This document shows, in pieces, positions 8,082 to 15,424 of a DNA stretch of 29,892 bases. How positions within the stretch are numbered: position 1 is the first letter of the stretch; every line of letters begins with the position of its first letter. The DNA lies in the IMG/VR virus record IMGVR_UViG_3300037847_001253, positions 1-29,892 of that record; one strand, given 5' to 3'. The notes under the pieces were generated by a model. The model was not told the DNA's origin. It saw only the letters and a program-made list of their open reading frames with translations, and made no database searches. The DNA is from a virus. Both the position numbers and the translations under genes were made by a program.

Positions 8082-8748
8082 TACTTGTAATCTTTAACCA
8101 ATCTTGTGCAAGAGTACTTGCTTGTGTAATGTTAAATGTATTGCTTGAACCATCTAGATCAAGATAAAAATATCCTGAGTCTGAGGCTGACACTCCACTA
8201 TAACCACTACCAGAAAATGTAATAGAGTTAGAACTACCATTCACATCTACATAGTTTGTAGCATTAGAATAATTGATGTCAAAATCAAATTCGTTTGAAT
8301 CACCAAGAATGATCCAGTCTAAATCTAAATAATCTGCTTCTGCACTATTTGCAATATCTAATGTAAATTCGTTACTTGAACCTGTTACATCTACATTAAG
8401 GTTTGCATAGTCACTTACATTCAATCCTGTTGTATCAAAATCAATATCAAAAACGTTTGAATCACCAGTAAAATCAAATGTCCCTGTAAAGTTAGAACCT
8501 AAAATACCACCAGTAATAAACTTGTTTGATGAACCAATTTGATTAAGATCAAGCGTCATGGTGCTTCCATTTAAAATAGCTGATGTCATTGTGCCAAAGA
8601 TTGCTTCTGTGCCACCAATTAAATTAGAAGAACCAAGCTGCTCAATATCAATACTAGCATTACTACCAGTTTGTTGCACATAGATTTCATTATCAGCATT
8701 AAGATAAATAGAAACTAAAAATATAATTGTTATTAGTTTATTCTTCAT
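8020..8748 (-). CDS. Curlin-like secreted repeat protein
   Basis: A 242-residue protein with a signal sequence (MKNKLITIIFLVSIYLNA) and about nine repeats that centre on a G-[SD]-[SN]-N turn: near residues 28, 39, 72, 95, 123, 149, 171, 200 and 224. Spacing is about 11-33 residues. The first and third repeats keep a curlin look (YVQQTGSN, IEQLGSSN, LNQIGSSN). Later ones alternate hydrophobic residues with Asp (FDIDF, LDLDW, FDFDI) in place of the Gln/Asn ladder. It should form a beta-solenoid or amyloid-like fibre. It follows the CsgG-like gene with an 11-base overlap, which suggests it is the exported substrate. The frame extends to a TTG at 8769, but the ATG at 8748 gives a proper signal peptide. 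Two Cys lie near the C-terminus (230, 242). Homology to CsgA/CsgB is by repeat style and context, not close identity. Confidence 0.75.
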   Translation of the reverse strand: MKNKLITIIFLVSIYLNADNEIYVQQTGSNASIDIEQLGSSNLIGGTEAIFGTMTSAILNGSTMTLDLNQIGSSNKFITGGILGSNFTGTFDFTGDSNVFDIDFDTTGLNVSDYANLNVDVTGSSNEFTLDIANSAEADYLDLDWIILGDSNEFDFDINYSNATNYVDVNGSSNSITFSGSGYSGVSASDSGYFYLDLDGSSNTFNITQASTLAQDWLKITSNGSNNNICIIQNDGGMSTSC

Positions 8749-9586
8749 ATTTCCAATATCCTTTTTCAAAACCTAAGTTTATTAAATTAACAATAGATGT
8801 TTCTATTGCTGCCTGCAAAGCTATTGATTTACTTTCATTCATTGCATTACCTGTTTCAAATTCTACTAATCTTGTATAGTCATCTACATATCTAAACAAA
8901 TCACTATTCAATGCAACAGACAATATAGTTTTAGATGATAGATTTTCTAAAAGAATCTCTCCTGTGCTTACAGAAACAATTCTCAAAGAAACTACTACTG
9001 TATCTTCTCTATATTGTTTTGAGTTACCAATGCCTAAATATCTAGCACCAATACCTCCAGATAATAAATTTGTGTTGTAATCAACAACATTGCCTTCAAC
9101 TATCAAACCAGCAAACAACAAAGGTACTTGCTCAGTTTCATCGTCAAACCTTTCTCTAGTAGAACGTATTATCTGACGTTCTCTAGTAATATGATCTAAT
9201 CCTATTCGTTCTACAACTCTAAAAAATTCTGATTGTTTTAATGCACGTATTAAATAATTTTCTGGTGCTTGTGTAAGTGCTGTAGAAAAATTTGCGTAAC
9301 CATCTACACTTTTTCTTTGTCCTGTCATATCTGTAAACCTATAGACAGCTACAACAGGTTTCTTATAAAAATCTAATGGCTCTACTTCTTTTATTGCTTT
9401 TGTGACTGGTTGATCTATTCTTGCTTCTTGTGAATAACATTGTGCTTCAGAAATAATCGTAACTACATCTTTATAGTCTTCTTGTGGGTTTCCTAAACAT
9501 GGTGATAGATACTGCCAATTAGATGCACAACTACTGACCAAAGCCAAAGTCACCGATAGGGATAGTAATTTCTGTAGTAGTTTCAT
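8738..9586 (-). CDS. csgG: CsgG-like outer-membrane curli secretion pore lipoprotein
   Basis: A 282-residue lipoprotein of about the usual CsgG length, with a lipobox LVSSC ending at Cys20. CsgG forms a ring-shaped outer-membrane channel that exports unfolded curli subunits. Matching segments include VVAVYRFTDMTGQ (78-90), YANFSTALTQAP (97-108), GGIGARYLGIG (177-187), STGEILLENLSSKTILS (207-223) and AIETSIVNLIN (260-270). Asn99 and Phe100 stand where the CsgG constriction has Asn and Phe; the constriction Tyr seems shifted or replaced. The stretch between the lipid Cys and the core is longer than in E. coli and carries Cys30 and Cys50. The C-terminus ends soon after GFEKGYW and is shorter than in E. 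coli. The gene overlaps the CsgF-like gene by 56 bases and the curlin-like gene by 11. Confidence 0.93.
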   Translation of the reverse strand: MKLLQKLLSLSVTLALVSSCASNWQYLSPCLGNPQEDYKDVVTIISEAQCYSQEARIDQPVTKAIKEVEPLDFYKKPVVAVYRFTDMTGQRKSVDGYANFSTALTQAPENYLIRALKQSEFFRVVERIGLDHITRERQIIRSTRERFDDETEQVPLLFAGLIVEGNVVDYNTNLLSGGIGARYLGIGNSKQYREDTVVVSLRIVSVSTGEILLENLSSKTILSVALNSDLFRYVDDYTRLVEFETGNAMNESKSIALQAAIETSIVNLINLGFEKGYWKYEE

Positions 9587-10004
9587 CTAGTGTGTTGTAT
9601 ATAGTTAATGTAATGCTTGTGCCATCGCTGGTCCATGTAATAATATTATCAAACAATTCAAATGAACCTGACTCTGCTGGATTTTCTCCAAACAACTGTT
9701 CAACTAATTGTCTTGATAGCTGTGCAAAAATACGTGATTCAAAGTTACGTATAAATCTTGCAAGTGTTGTGTTCTCAGCATCTCTTTCTAATTCATCTTT
9801 CAAAGCTTGTATCTCAGCTTCTAATGCTTCACGTCTAGTAAATTCTTGGTTTTCTATAGTCAAGTAGTGTGCTGATGTACCTACTCCACTAAAAGAAGGG
9901 CTTTTGAATTTGAATGAAAGTTCATCCGAACTTACGGGATACGAAAAAATTATTAAAAAATATACTGTGTTAAATCCAAAAACCCTAGTCTTTTCTTTGA
10001 TCAT
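9531..10004 (-). CDS. csgF: CsgF-like curli assembly factor
   Basis: A 157-residue exported protein. A signal sequence covers about residues 1-26, and the mature start DELSFKFKSPSFSGVG resembles the FRNPNFGG start of CsgF, the part that plugs into the CsgG pore. A charged helix with possible coil spans about 54-105, followed by a beta-rich end (IITWTSDGTSITLTIYN, TTTEITIPI), the same order as in CsgF. In E. coli, CsgF sits outside the cell on CsgG and couples export to nucleation. The order csgF then csgG matches enterobacterial csgDEFG, but no csgD or csgE is present nearby. The gene overlaps its upstream neighbour by 20 bases and CsgG by 56. The helical region is longer than I would expect for E. 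coli CsgF. Confidence 0.86.
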   Translation of the reverse strand: MIKEKTRVFGFNTVYFLIIFSYPVSSDELSFKFKSPSFSGVGTSAHYLTIENQEFTRREALEAEIQALKDELERDAENTTLARFIRNFESRIFAQLSRQLVEQLFGENPAESGSFELFDNIITWTSDGTSITLTIYNTLDETTTEITIPIGDFGFGQ

Positions 10005-10335
10005 CTCTATCTGCCTTCGCTATTTTATTACTATCTATTAATTGTGGCACACCTAATATAGTTTTTATAAGTGTGTCCTGACGAATTATTTCGTTGTCTA
10101 AGCTACGAATCCTATCAATGAGTGCTACTAGTATGCCATGTTGAGAATCAAGCTTTGTACCTAATCTCTCTTCCATCTGTGTAATAGCAGCATTTACTTT
10201 ATCATCAACAGTATCAAGCTTAGTTTCCATGCCATCAATAATACGCATGATTAGTTTCCAAACAAAAAAACCTAAACCTATTGCTGCAGCTATTGGAAAG
10301 CCCAGCTCAGTTATAAGTCTTATTGCATCATCCAT
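9985..10335 (-). CDS. Small membrane protein with coiled coil (holin-like candidate)
   Basis: A 116-residue protein with one membrane segment near the N-terminus (LGFPIAAAIGLGFFVWKLIM, about 11-31) and then a charged helical coil to about residue 90 (METKLDTVDDKVNAAITQMEERL). It has no signal-peptidase site and would be a single-pass inner-membrane protein. I recall similar proteins in marine phage lysis regions but cannot name a function. It overlaps the nuclease gene by eight bases and the CsgF-like gene by 20. It could be a holin, an antiholin or a membrane anchor. Note that it directly precedes the curli block. Confidence 0.6.
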   Translation of the reverse strand: MDDAIRLITELGFPIAAAIGLGFFVWKLIMRIIDGMETKLDTVDDKVNAAITQMEERLGTKLDSQHGILVALIDRIRSLDNEIIRQDTLIKTILGVPQLIDSNKIAKADRDDQRKD

Positions 10336-10753
10336 CTTCTGGTATGAACAGTCCTTGCTCGATTAATCGTTGTCTGTTGTTCATGTGTTCTTCTTCTACG
10401 TCAGCTTTGCTTTGACCAAAGTAATAAACACATAGATTTTTTTGAACCATAGCTTCATTAATGTTTGTGCCATCAACTATAAGTTCTCCTAAAACTCTGC
10501 CATATTTGCCCTTAGAATCTTTAAGTTTTGTTCTTATTTGAATAAGTTCGCCCTCTTCTACCATAGTTTGAACAAATCCAGCAGCCATTCTACCTCTAGC
10601 TTTTTCATCTTTATTTCTTGTTCTGCACTCTGGTGTGTCTATTCCATATAAACGTACACGACATTTATGCAAAATATTAAAACCTAAATCTAAAGTAACA
10701 TCGATAGTATCGCCATCAACAACTCTATCTACTGTACAACTATACTCATACAT
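10328..10753 (-). CDS. Staphylococcal nuclease-like (thermonuclease family) endonuclease
   Basis: A 141-residue protein covering one SNase OB-fold domain. The motifs are VVDGDTIDV (11-19), RLYGIDTPE (34-42) and KGKYGRVLG (81-89). They supply the calcium-binding Asp residues (Asp13, Asp39), Thr40, and the catalytic Arg34, Glu42 and Arg86 in positions equivalent to Arg35, Glu43 and Arg87 of S. aureus nuclease. No signal peptide is seen, so it should act in the cytoplasm, for example in breaking host DNA or trimming nucleic acid late in infection. It lies between small basic proteins and a small membrane protein, with short overlaps on both sides. Confidence 0.92.
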   Translation of the reverse strand: MYEYSCTVDRVVDGDTIDVTLDLGFNILHKCRVRLYGIDTPECRTRNKDEKARGRMAAGFVQTMVEEGELIQIRTKLKDSKGKYGRVLGELIVDGTNINEAMVQKNLCVYYFGQSKADVEEEHMNNRQRLIEQGLFIPEDG

Positions 10754-10995
10754 TATCTTTTCTTACCTTTATGCAAGCCATGTTTTGCGTGCTGCTTGCC
10801 TGCTCTTGTTGCAGCTCTTTTCTTTTTATTTGCTCTTGCTAATTTGCTTCTACCTTTTGCTGTGGACTTTAATCTATCTATTGTTTTTTTAGGAGCATAC
10901 ACTTCTCCTGTTTCAGATGATTTTTTGCCACTAGGTGTTGTCCATTTTTGTTTAGTCCATTTATCTAAACTTTTTTGTGTAGCAGTTTTAGCCAT
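10753..10995 (-). CDS. Small basic conserved phage protein (DUF5872-like)
   Basis: An 80-residue Lys/Arg-rich protein with KWTTPSGKKSSETGEVYAP in its first half and TRAGKQHAKHGLHKGKKR at its end. This pattern is widely conserved in phages and I associate it with DUF5872, though I cannot check the number here. It has no known function; the charge suggests nucleic-acid binding, perhaps packaged with DNA. It starts on the stop codon of the preceding basic protein and ends on the start of the nuclease gene. Confidence 0.78.
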   Translation of the reverse strand: MAKTATQKSLDKWTKQKWTTPSGKKSSETGEVYAPKKTIDRLKSTAKGRSKLARANKKKRAATRAGKQHAKHGLHKGKKR

Positions 10996-11180
10996 TACTT
11001 ATAGCCTCCACCTGCCTTCTTGTATGCTTTTGCTAACATCTGAGCCTTACGTGCTGACCATTGCCCAGGTCTGCCACCTTTGCTACCTGCTTTAATTCTA
11101 TTAAATATTCTTTTCCTTAGTCCAGGTTTTGTATAATTACCTGATTCATTAACTCTAGATTCTTTTTTACCTCTACTCAT
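10995..11180 (-). CDS. Small basic conserved phage protein
   Basis: A 61-residue protein, MSRGKKESRVNESGNYTKPG onward, with RKRIFNRIKAGSKGGRPGQW and SARKAQMLAKAYKKAGGGY. The pattern recurs in many phages and some bacterial genomes. The function is unknown and the charge suggests DNA or RNA binding. The frame is open to an ATG at 11234, but the ATG at 11180 forms an ATGA overlap with the previous stop and gives the usual family N-terminus, so I chose it. Confidence 0.75.
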   Translation of the reverse strand: MSRGKKESRVNESGNYTKPGLRKRIFNRIKAGSKGGRPGQWSARKAQMLAKAYKKAGGGYK

Positions 11181-11362
11181 CCTAAGAAAGTTGCCAGCCC
11201 TACTGTTGCTAAAATAAAAGGGTAGATAGCCCAAACAAGATTATCTAACTTATCAAATCTTTTTGAGCCATCTTGTAACCTTTGTTCTATAGCTTTATAT
11301 CGAACAGCACATTCTTTTTCATGTGCTTCGATCTTTGCCATAGACTCTTTTACTGTTGCCAT
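11177..11362 (-). CDS. Small tail-anchored membrane protein (holin/XhlA-like candidate)
   Basis: A 61-residue protein with a charged helix (about 5-38, AKIEAHEKECAVRYKAIEQR) and one C-terminal membrane segment (LVWAIYPFILATVGLATFLG, 42-61). The layout resembles XhlA-type lysis proteins. The gene starts on the stop of another small membrane protein, so the two may act as a pair. The role is inferred from layout and position only. Confidence 0.6.
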   Translation of the reverse strand: MATVKESMAKIEAHEKECAVRYKAIEQRLQDGSKRFDKLDNLVWAIYPFILATVGLATFLG

Positions 11363-11523
11363 TATTGTTTTGCTTTTCCTATATTAATGGCTAATACATC
11401 TACTAATTTATATAGCTTCCCTATCCATACATCATCTTTAGGTGTAGGGGTTAGAGCTGCTACTATTGAAGCTACAGTAACAATACTTGTAACTACTGAT
11501 ACTAAATTTAATATAAATTCCAT
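11362..11523 (-). CDS. Small membrane protein (holin candidate)
   Basis: A 53-residue protein: a hydrophobic N-terminal segment (about 3-24, MEFILNLVSVVTSIVTVASI) followed by PTPKDDVWIGKLYKLVDVLA and a basic end. A perfect AGGAGG lies six bases before the ATG. The 'TPTPKDD.W..K.YK..D.LALNIGKAK' pattern occurs in many phage genomes near lysis genes. The single hydrophobic segment and neighbouring tail-anchored protein make it a holin candidate, with no direct proof. Confidence 0.68.
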   Translation of the reverse strand: MEFILNLVSVVTSIVTVASIVAALTPTPKDDVWIGKLYKLVDVLAINIGKAKQ

Positions 11524-11532
11524 AAATCCTCC

Positions 11533-11766
11533 TTATGATTCTGGGTTAGTTATAATTTTCTTTTCTTCAGGCACTTCAACCTTTGGTTTCATTTCGCCTT
11601 CCAAAAACTGTTTGCGACTTTCAAAAAATCTTTTACTTGCAAGCACTTGATCCAAATCAAATAAAAGAACCTTTTCTTTATTTGTTAAATCTTCTAATTG
11701 CTTTTCAGCATATTCCATTTGATTTTTTAAATCGTCTGCGTTTGGTTGTTGAACTTTATCATTCAT
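11533..11766 (-). CDS. Small coiled-coil protein, unknown function
   Basis: A 77-residue, highly charged, largely helical protein (DDLKNQMEYAEKQLEDLTNK) with a Pro/Glu/Lys-rich tail. The frame begins with a TTG at 11781 that lies within the GGAGG ribosome site of the ATG at 11766, so the ATG is the start. There is no family match I recognise. It lies between the tail fibre region and the holin candidates. Confidence 0.65.
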   Translation of the reverse strand: MNDKVQQPNADDLKNQMEYAEKQLEDLTNKEKVLLFDLDQVLASKRFFESRKQFLEGEMKPKVEVPEEKKIITNPES

Positions 11767-11798
11767 ATCAATATCCTCCAAAAATTATGATAGCACAA

Positions 11799-12101
11799 TT
11801 ATAGTGAATTGATATCAAAATCCATATTAACAGATACATCTGTTGGGTTTTCTACTTTATCTTTGGCTCTATAAAAAGTTTTCTGAAAAACCTTTTGTGG
11901 ATATAGTGCTTCTATTTCTTCCTTTGTCCAATTTGCTAATGGTTTATTTGGTCCTTGTATGGCACAGTTATATACAAATGGATATGTTTTTTGAAACTCA
12001 CCTAGACGAGTTGATCCAGAGTATTTGCCTTCAAGCTCCCAAAAAATTACATTGTTTGTTGCATTATCAATATGCGGTATTGCTTTTTCTAAAACGAACA
12101 T
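11799..12101 (-). CDS. Unknown protein downstream of tail fibre
   Basis: A 100-residue soluble protein, MFVLEKAIPHIDNATNNVIF onward, with NWTKEEIEALYP in its second half. The ATG at 12101 shares a base with the fibre stop and has AAGGAG eight bases upstream; the TTG three bases earlier is rejected. Genes in this position are sometimes fibre assembly chaperones or fibre-bound proteins, but I see no family signature, so the role is open. Confidence 0.62.
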   Translation of the reverse strand: MFVLEKAIPHIDNATNNVIFWELEGKYSGSTRLGEFQKTYPFVYNCAIQGPNKPLANWTKEEIEALYPQKVFQKTFYRAKDKVENPTDVSVNMDFDINSL

Positions 12102-14743
12102 CAAATCATCTCCTTAAGACTTTTAACTTCATCTGACAGTTCTTGTATTGCTTTTACTAATACTGGTAATAATTTAGCATAAGACGCTTCTAATCTATCA
12201 GGATCAGCTTTTAAAACTAAGTCTAAATAATCTGACATATCAAAATCATTTTGTACCTCATCTAACTCTTGAGCAATAAAACCTATGTCTTTTTTACCTG
12301 GCATAGAGCCATCTCTTCTATTCCAATCAAACTGTACTGGTCTTAAATTATTTACAAAGTCCATACCAATAGATAGATTCTCAACATTATCTTTATCTCT
12401 CATATCAGATAATGATGATATTGTTGTTACATTACATCTTAGGGCAGTAATGTTAGAGTCACCCAATGTGATCTGATTACTGATAGATGTTGAAGATGGT
12501 TCAGCATTGTAACCAATAACTGTATTGTTAGAACCTGTTAAGTGTGCATCAGCAGCACGATAACCTAAGAAAGTATTATTAGCTCCTGTTGTTAATAATT
12601 TACCAGACTCAAAACCTATAGCTGTATTGTTAGCTCCATTACTTTTATTTAATGAATATGAACCTATAGCAGTATTTTCATCAGCTCCAGCAAAAGCATC
12701 ACCTAATGCAAGATATCCTAAAGCAGTAGCATCATCAACATTAAAACCTGAACCGCCAGTAACATAGTCTAATGAATCATCTCCTTTACCAGCACGCTGA
12801 CCAACAAAAGTATTTCTAAAGTTTACATCAGTATTTCTACCAGAACTCATACCAATAAAACAATTATAAGTATCTGTTCTTGATCCTGTTGAGGACACTC
12901 CTAACATATAACCAGCAGCATCTCCAATACAAATGTTAAAGCTGTAATCATTGCCAGCTAACATAGTGCTGACACCCATACACATATTAATTAAACCTAC
13001 ATCTCCACCATAAGCACCAGCACCTATTCCTACGTTCTGTCCTAATGATCCATCGTGTGAAAGTCCACAAAATGCACCAACAAATGTGTTAAAACTAGAA
13101 GTTGTATTACAACCAGAAAGCGGACCTATAAAAGTATTTCTTTGTGCGTCTGTACATAACTCACCAGTTTGTTGACCTATATGAGTATTGTATTTACCTG
13201 TAGTCAGTAACCTACCACTTCTATGACCTATGATTGTATTTAAGCCACCAGAAGTTAAAGACATACCTGTGAAGTTTCCTATAGAAATGTTATAGCTATC
13301 ATCTGTTAATAATGAATAACTTGCATTACCACCAGTACCATCGCCAGTATCTAAAGCATTAGCTAAGACAGGATTACCAAGACTATCTGTTGCTGTAAAA
13401 GTAAATGTATTGCCTTGATCACCACCTGGTAAAGAAGTAATAGTGTGATCTTTATTACTAAATACTGTAGCTGATCCACATAAAACTTCTGCATTAATGT
13501 TACCACCAAGATCAGGCTGACCTATACCGCCTACACGATTACCATAAATTTTAAATTGTTGACCAACTTTAATGCCACGCATTTCACAAGTAAGTCCTGA
13601 TATTTGCATAGTAACTGTTATGGTTGAACTACCATTTACAGCTCCTAATGCAAAGTTACTTGATTCACCAAAAATTAAACCTGTTGCACCAGTTTGAGCT
13701 ACATCCATAGATTTGTAACCTATAGCTATAAGATCACTTTGTGTTGTATTGGCTTGCAATGTTTCTGAACCAATAGCAATGTTTCTTGCTCCTGTGGTAT
13801 TACTTTCTAATGTATAAGTTCCTAGACCTGTATTATTGCTTCCTAAATTTGCTTCTAAACAATGAAAACCTACAGCTGTGTTTTGTTCCCCTGTAACATT
13901 AAGTGCTAGTGTTTGTGTGCCAACACCTGTGTTGTATTGTCCTGTTGTATTTGCTGTAAGTGATCCACCACCAAAAGCACAGTTACCTATGACTGTATTA
14001 TTTTCTAAAGCATTTGCACCTACAGCTGTACTTGCTGATCCACTAGTTGATGACTTAAGTGCTCTATAACCAATAGCAACTGAATATAAATTAGAACCAG
14101 TAAATGCATTACCAGCTTCAAAGCCAACAACAACATTACCTGTTCCTACTGGATGTGATCCATCTAATTTTATTGTTCCGCCAGATACATCTAAATTACC
14201 AGACAAGGTTAAAGCTGTAATAGCTGACGAACCACCTAGTGCTGCTCCATCTATAGTTCCGCCATCTATGTTTGCAGAAGTTGCATTTAAAGAAGCAAAC
14301 GTTCCAGAGCCTATTGATATACCATCAAAAGAATCTTTTACATTTGCACCAGCACCAATACCATCTGTATATATAGCTTTGTTATCACCATTAGCAATCG
14401 TAACTGTTGTACCGCTTCCTTGCTTAATAGTAATAGATTGACCACCAGTTGTAGCATTTTCTATGATCCAAAATTTAGAGACTGTGTTTGGACCTAGTGT
14501 TACTTCTCTTGTAGCAGTTAAAGCTACACCTGAAGTAATTTTTAAGTGCATTGATCTAACTTGATCTGATACACCATCAGCCATAGTAAATGTAGTGTTT
14601 GAGTCTGCTGACATATTTTTAGTGCCATAGCCTAGAGACTGACCAATTAACTCTAAGTTAACATTAGTCGATGCACCCCAAGTGCCTGACTCATCACCAG
14701 TATTTATTTCTTTTAATCTTAAGTTGTTTAAAAAAGTTGCCAT
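12101..14743 (-). CDS. Tail fibre with C-terminal S74 intramolecular chaperone
   Basis: An 880-residue fibre. The N-terminus (MATFLNNLRLKEINTGDESG) looks like a virion-attachment part. The middle (about 200-770) carries many short units of the form NTxxGxxxL or NTAIGxxS, such as NTAVGFHCLEAN, NTFIGPLSG and NTVIGYNAE, which suggests a trimeric beta-helix shaft. The end (from about 779) is an S74 domain: SDMRDKDNV with Ser779 and Lys784, five residues apart as in the known Ser-Lys cleavage dyad, then NLRPVQFDWN, DIGFIAQELDEV and a final coiled coil (LVKAIQELSDEVKSLKEMI). The chaperone helps trimer folding and then cuts itself off before Ser779. Role: host receptor binding. Confidence 0.9.
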   Translation of the reverse strand: MATFLNNLRLKEINTGDESGTWGASTNVNLELIGQSLGYGTKNMSADSNTTFTMADGVSDQVRSMHLKITSGVALTATREVTLGPNTVSKFWIIENATTGGQSITIKQGSGTTVTIANGDNKAIYTDGIGAGANVKDSFDGISIGSGTFASLNATSANIDGGTIDGAALGGSSAITALTLSGNLDVSGGTIKLDGSHPVGTGNVVVGFEAGNAFTGSNLYSVAIGYRALKSSTSGSASTAVGANALENNTVIGNCAFGGGSLTANTTGQYNTGVGTQTLALNVTGEQNTAVGFHCLEANLGSNNTGLGTYTLESNTTGARNIAIGSETLQANTTQSDLIAIGYKSMDVAQTGATGLIFGESSNFALGAVNGSSTITVTMQISGLTCEMRGIKVGQQFKIYGNRVGGIGQPDLGGNINAEVLCGSATVFSNKDHTITSLPGGDQGNTFTFTATDSLGNPVLANALDTGDGTGGNASYSLLTDDSYNISIGNFTGMSLTSGGLNTIIGHRSGRLLTTGKYNTHIGQQTGELCTDAQRNTFIGPLSGCNTTSSFNTFVGAFCGLSHDGSLGQNVGIGAGAYGGDVGLINMCMGVSTMLAGNDYSFNICIGDAAGYMLGVSSTGSRTDTYNCFIGMSSGRNTDVNFRNTFVGQRAGKGDDSLDYVTGGSGFNVDDATALGYLALGDAFAGADENTAIGSYSLNKSNGANNTAIGFESGKLLTTGANNTFLGYRAADAHLTGSNNTVIGYNAEPSSTSISNQITLGDSNITALRCNVTTISSLSDMRDKDNVENLSIGMDFVNNLRPVQFDWNRRDGSMPGKKDIGFIAQELDEVQNDFDMSDYLDLVLKADPDRLEASYAKLLPVLVKAIQELSDEVKSLKEMI

Positions 14744-14744
14744 A

Positions 14745-14999
14745 TTAGTTTGGTATTATTGTCCATCCTGGTGTTTGTGCATCATTAATAACTTCCCATA
14801 TTAAAGGTTCTGTTATCTGTCCTGTTGCTGAAACTCCAGTTGGTATTACTGTTATTCCTGTTCCTGCTATTACGTTAGCAGTTGTAAATCCTACGCTTGA
14901 TTGTAAGGTGTCTTGTGTAACCTCTATTGGTAACTTGGATACGCTATTTACGAAAGATGTAGCTAAGTTACCGAATACTGGTACAGTAACACCTGCCAT
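14745..14999 (-). CDS. Small virion-associated protein candidate
   Basis: An 84-residue beta-rich protein, MAGVTVPVFGNLATSFVNSV onward, with repeated Thr, Val and Gly and an aromatic end (WEVINDAQTPGWTIIPN). No signal peptide or membrane segment. Its ATG shares a base with the upstream stop, and the tail fibre begins two bases after its own stop, so it may be a fibre-associated or tail structural protein. No family recognised. Confidence 0.62.
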   Translation of the reverse strand: MAGVTVPVFGNLATSFVNSVSKLPIEVTQDTLQSSVGFTTANVIAGTGITVIPTGVSATGQITEPLIWEVINDAQTPGWTIIPN

Positions 15000-15424
15000 T
15001 ATGCAATCCTTATAATCGCATTGTTAGCATCTGCAGGTGGAAATTGTATTGTAAAATCCCCTGCTGTACTGCTTTTGTCTGTTCCAAATGCAAGTACACA
15101 TACTGCTTTATTAGCTGCACTTGTGTTATATATTAATGCACCATTAGCTGTGATAGTTGAACTACCAAATGTAAGATCATTAAAATCACAAACAGCTGTT
15201 TGGTTATCTAATACTGGAGTCACACTTGTTAGTGCACCACCACCAGCTGCATAACCTGTACCTGTTACTTCTTGTGAAGTTGAATATGCAGTCGTTCCTG
15301 CTCCTAAACTTGCTGAACTTGTATAGAGTGCTAGTTTAAAAGCATGAGTTCCTGCAGAAAAATTATGTGTACCCACTAAGATTTCTTGCTTAAATGAATT
15401 ACACATCGCTTGTGCTATTGCCAT
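14999..15424 (-). CDS. Conserved phage structural protein candidate
   Basis: A 141-residue protein of alternating beta strands and Gly/Ala/Thr loops (FKLALYTSSASLGAGTTAYS, ALTSVTPVLDNQTAVCDFND). I recall this type, with TGTGYAAGGGALTS-like text, as a common structural protein near tail genes in many phages. Function unknown; a head-closure, decoration or tail role is possible. It is tightly packed with both neighbours by one-base overlaps. Confidence 0.7.
   Translation of the reverse strand: MAIAQAMCNSFKQEILVGTHNFSAGTHAFKLALYTSSASLGAGTTAYSTSQEVTGTGYAAGGGALTSVTPVLDNQTAVCDFNDLTFGSSTITANGALIYNTSAANKAVCVLAFGTDKSSTAGDFTIQFPPADANNAIIRIA

Noticed and set aside
8749-8769. Upstream TTG start for the curlin-like gene
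   Set aside because: It would add MKKDIGN ahead of a good signal peptide; the ATG at 8748 is preferred.
9985-10100. A dedicated promoter before csgF
   Set aside because: I found no convincing -35/-10 pair; the region is coding and genes overlap, so read-through from upstream is simpler.
11181-11234. Longer start at 11234 for the basic protein
   Set aside because: The first 18 residues are hydrophobic text from the overlapping membrane-protein gene; the ATGA-coupled ATG at 11180 fits the family.
12500-14100. DNA repeats as a possible CRISPR or mobile repeat array
   Set aside because: The periodicity is in codons of the fibre's NTxxG units, with no conserved DNA repeat or spacer pattern.
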